The notes below the pieces were generated by a model. It saw only the letters and a program-made list of their open reading frames with translations. It made no database searches and had not been told where the DNA came from. The position numbers were made by a program, and so were the translations under genes. A stretch of 64,000 nt of DNA, from positions 1 through 64,000 of the forward strand of contig CABXOW010000005.1 of assembly GCA_902513955.1 (NCBI GenBank), read 5' to 3'. The first letter of the stretch is position 1. Each line of letters opens with the position of its first letter. Shown piece by piece: positions 63,317 through 64,000 of the stretch. This DNA comes from an uncultured Pelagibacteraceae bacterium (GTDB lineage Bacteria > Pseudomonadota > Alphaproteobacteria > Pelagibacterales > Pelagibacteraceae).

Positions 63317-64000
63317 TAATACACCCTACTATATTTAGCTTCTAATCTATTAATAAATTTCATACTCAAATACGTTAGCAATAAATATAAAACTGCAGCA
63401 AATGAATAGAAGAATAAAGGATCTCTAGTTGAGCCAGCGGCTATATAAGATTGCCTCATAATTTCAACTAAACCTGTAACTGAAATAAGAGAAGTATCTT
63501 TTAAAGTAATTTGCCAAACATTGCTCAAGTTAGGAATGGCAAGTCTTAACATTTGCGGTAAAATTATTTTATAAAATTGAGCAAATTTACTTACCCCTAA
63601 AACTTTAGCGGCTTCAAACTGGCCTTTGTCTATAGATTGAATGGCTCCACGGAATACTTCTGTTGAATAAGCACCCGAAATAATTCCAATTGCCATTGAG
63701 CCTGTAATGAAAGCATTAATTTCTATATATTCAAAATAACCAAAGATAGAAGCTACATACATGATCGCTCCACTTCCTCCAAAAAAGAAAAGGTAAATTA
63801 CCAAAAGTTCAGGAACACCACGAATTACAGTTGTATAGAAATTTCCAATTAAATTTAATGATTTGTATTTAGAAAGTTTTAATGGGGTAAAAATTAAAGC
63901 GAAAAAAAAACCAACTAACATTGCTGTAACTGATACAGCTATTGTCATTAGGGTTGCATAAAATAATTCATCACCCCAACCTGTTTTGCCAAATGCGAGA
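63316..64000 (-). CDS. Polar amino-acid ABC transporter permease (HisQ type), 5' end beyond window
   Basis: The frame continues upstream of the first internal ATG (63948) to the window edge without a stop (LAFGKTGWGDELFYATLM), matching the usual N-terminus of HisQ-type permeases, so the true start lies outside. RGVPELLVIYLFFF near residue 60 and the EAA loop FEAAKVLGVSKFAQFYKIIL near residue 150 (numbers from 63948 side plus about 17) are typical. It pairs with the HisM-type permease to form the membrane channel for an amino acid or related ligand. Confidence 0.9.
   Translation of the reverse strand, partial: LAFGKTGWGDELFYATLMTIAVSVTAMLVGFFFALIFTPLKLSKYKSLNLIGNFYTTVIRGVPELLVIYLFFFGGSGAIMYVASIFGYFEYIEINAFITGSMAIGIISGAYSTEVFRGAIQSIDKGQFEAAKVLGVSKFAQFYKIILPQMLRLAIPNLSNVWQITLKDTSLISVTGLVEIMRQSYIAAGSTRDPLFFYSFAAVLYLLLTYLSMKFINRLEAKYSRVY

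Noticed and set aside
1-64000. CRISPR array, rRNA operon, intact tRNA, insertion sequence or transposase
   Set aside because: No regularly spaced repeats, no rRNA or complete tRNA pattern and no transposase-like protein were found in reading the window.

Overview
The window is very AT-rich and almost fully coding, with tiny or negative gaps between genes. Its gene content points to a SAR11-type marine alphaproteobacterium (Candidatus Pelagibacter or a close relative): several substrate-binding-protein transporters (TRAP, two tripartite tricarboxylate systems, amino-acid ABC), purS/purQ/short purL, a prpDBC block, and no recognisable transcription-factor gene. The assignment rests on gene content and composition, not on a marker tree.

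Layout: 1-4960 is a minus-strand TRAP transporter (dctP, dctQ, dctM) leading into a truncated N,N-dimethylformamidase-like large subunit. 4961-13757 is an accessory island. It opens with a tRNA-Leu(UAA) 5' half and a lipoprotein gene between imperfect direct repeats. It continues with a methyltransferase, a NodU/CmcH-type carbamoyltransferase, a family-2 glycosyltransferase and a CDP-sugar block (rfbF, rfbG, RmlC-type epimerase, PLP aminotransferase). The CDP-sugar block lies between an intact gamma-glutamylcyclotransferase-like gene and a 3' fragment of a second copy, with a broken isopropylmalate-dehydrogenase-type start beside it. 13758-21753 holds a CinA-type domain protein and then a tightly packed plus-strand run: sfsA, map, purB, purC, purS, purQ, purL, bolA, grxD. 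21762-30777 is minus-strand housekeeping: rpsD, a TrmJ-like methyltransferase, citramalate synthase, cysS, nadE, class-II DAHP synthase, glmS and a stand-alone GlmU acetyltransferase domain. 30847-35103 carries gph and prpDBC. 35112-38071 is nrdAB with paired NrdR-like boxes, followed by a phosphohexomutase.

39836-47178 is the most interesting metabolic block: TauE/SafE-type exporter, TctA, TctB, TctC, an acylating sulfoacetaldehyde-dehydrogenase-like enzyme, an AMP-forming acyl-CoA ligase and a HIT protein, all on one strand. It reads as a candidate sulfoacetate (or related C2 sulfonate/carboxylate) uptake and activation pathway, with a tripartite transporter in place of the MFS carrier of the classical sau operon. 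47219-55307 mixes dusA, rpoZ with a long acidic tail, an MFS carrier, a beta-hydroxyacid dehydrogenase, small FMN and DUF1330 proteins, a ROK kinase, a gamma-carbonic-anhydrase-like protein and a glycosyltransferase. 56231-60505 is a second tripartite transporter beside an AbrB-type membrane protein. The right end has a family-9 glycosyltransferase, a DUF6165-like protein, a phytanoyl-CoA-dioxygenase-family protein and two amino-acid ABC permeases, the last one cut by the window edge.

The island bears recombination scars (partial tRNA, partial gene copy, gene remnant, direct repeats). The rest is streamlined, with head-to-head genes 14-32 bp apart and convergent genes whose 3' ends overlap.
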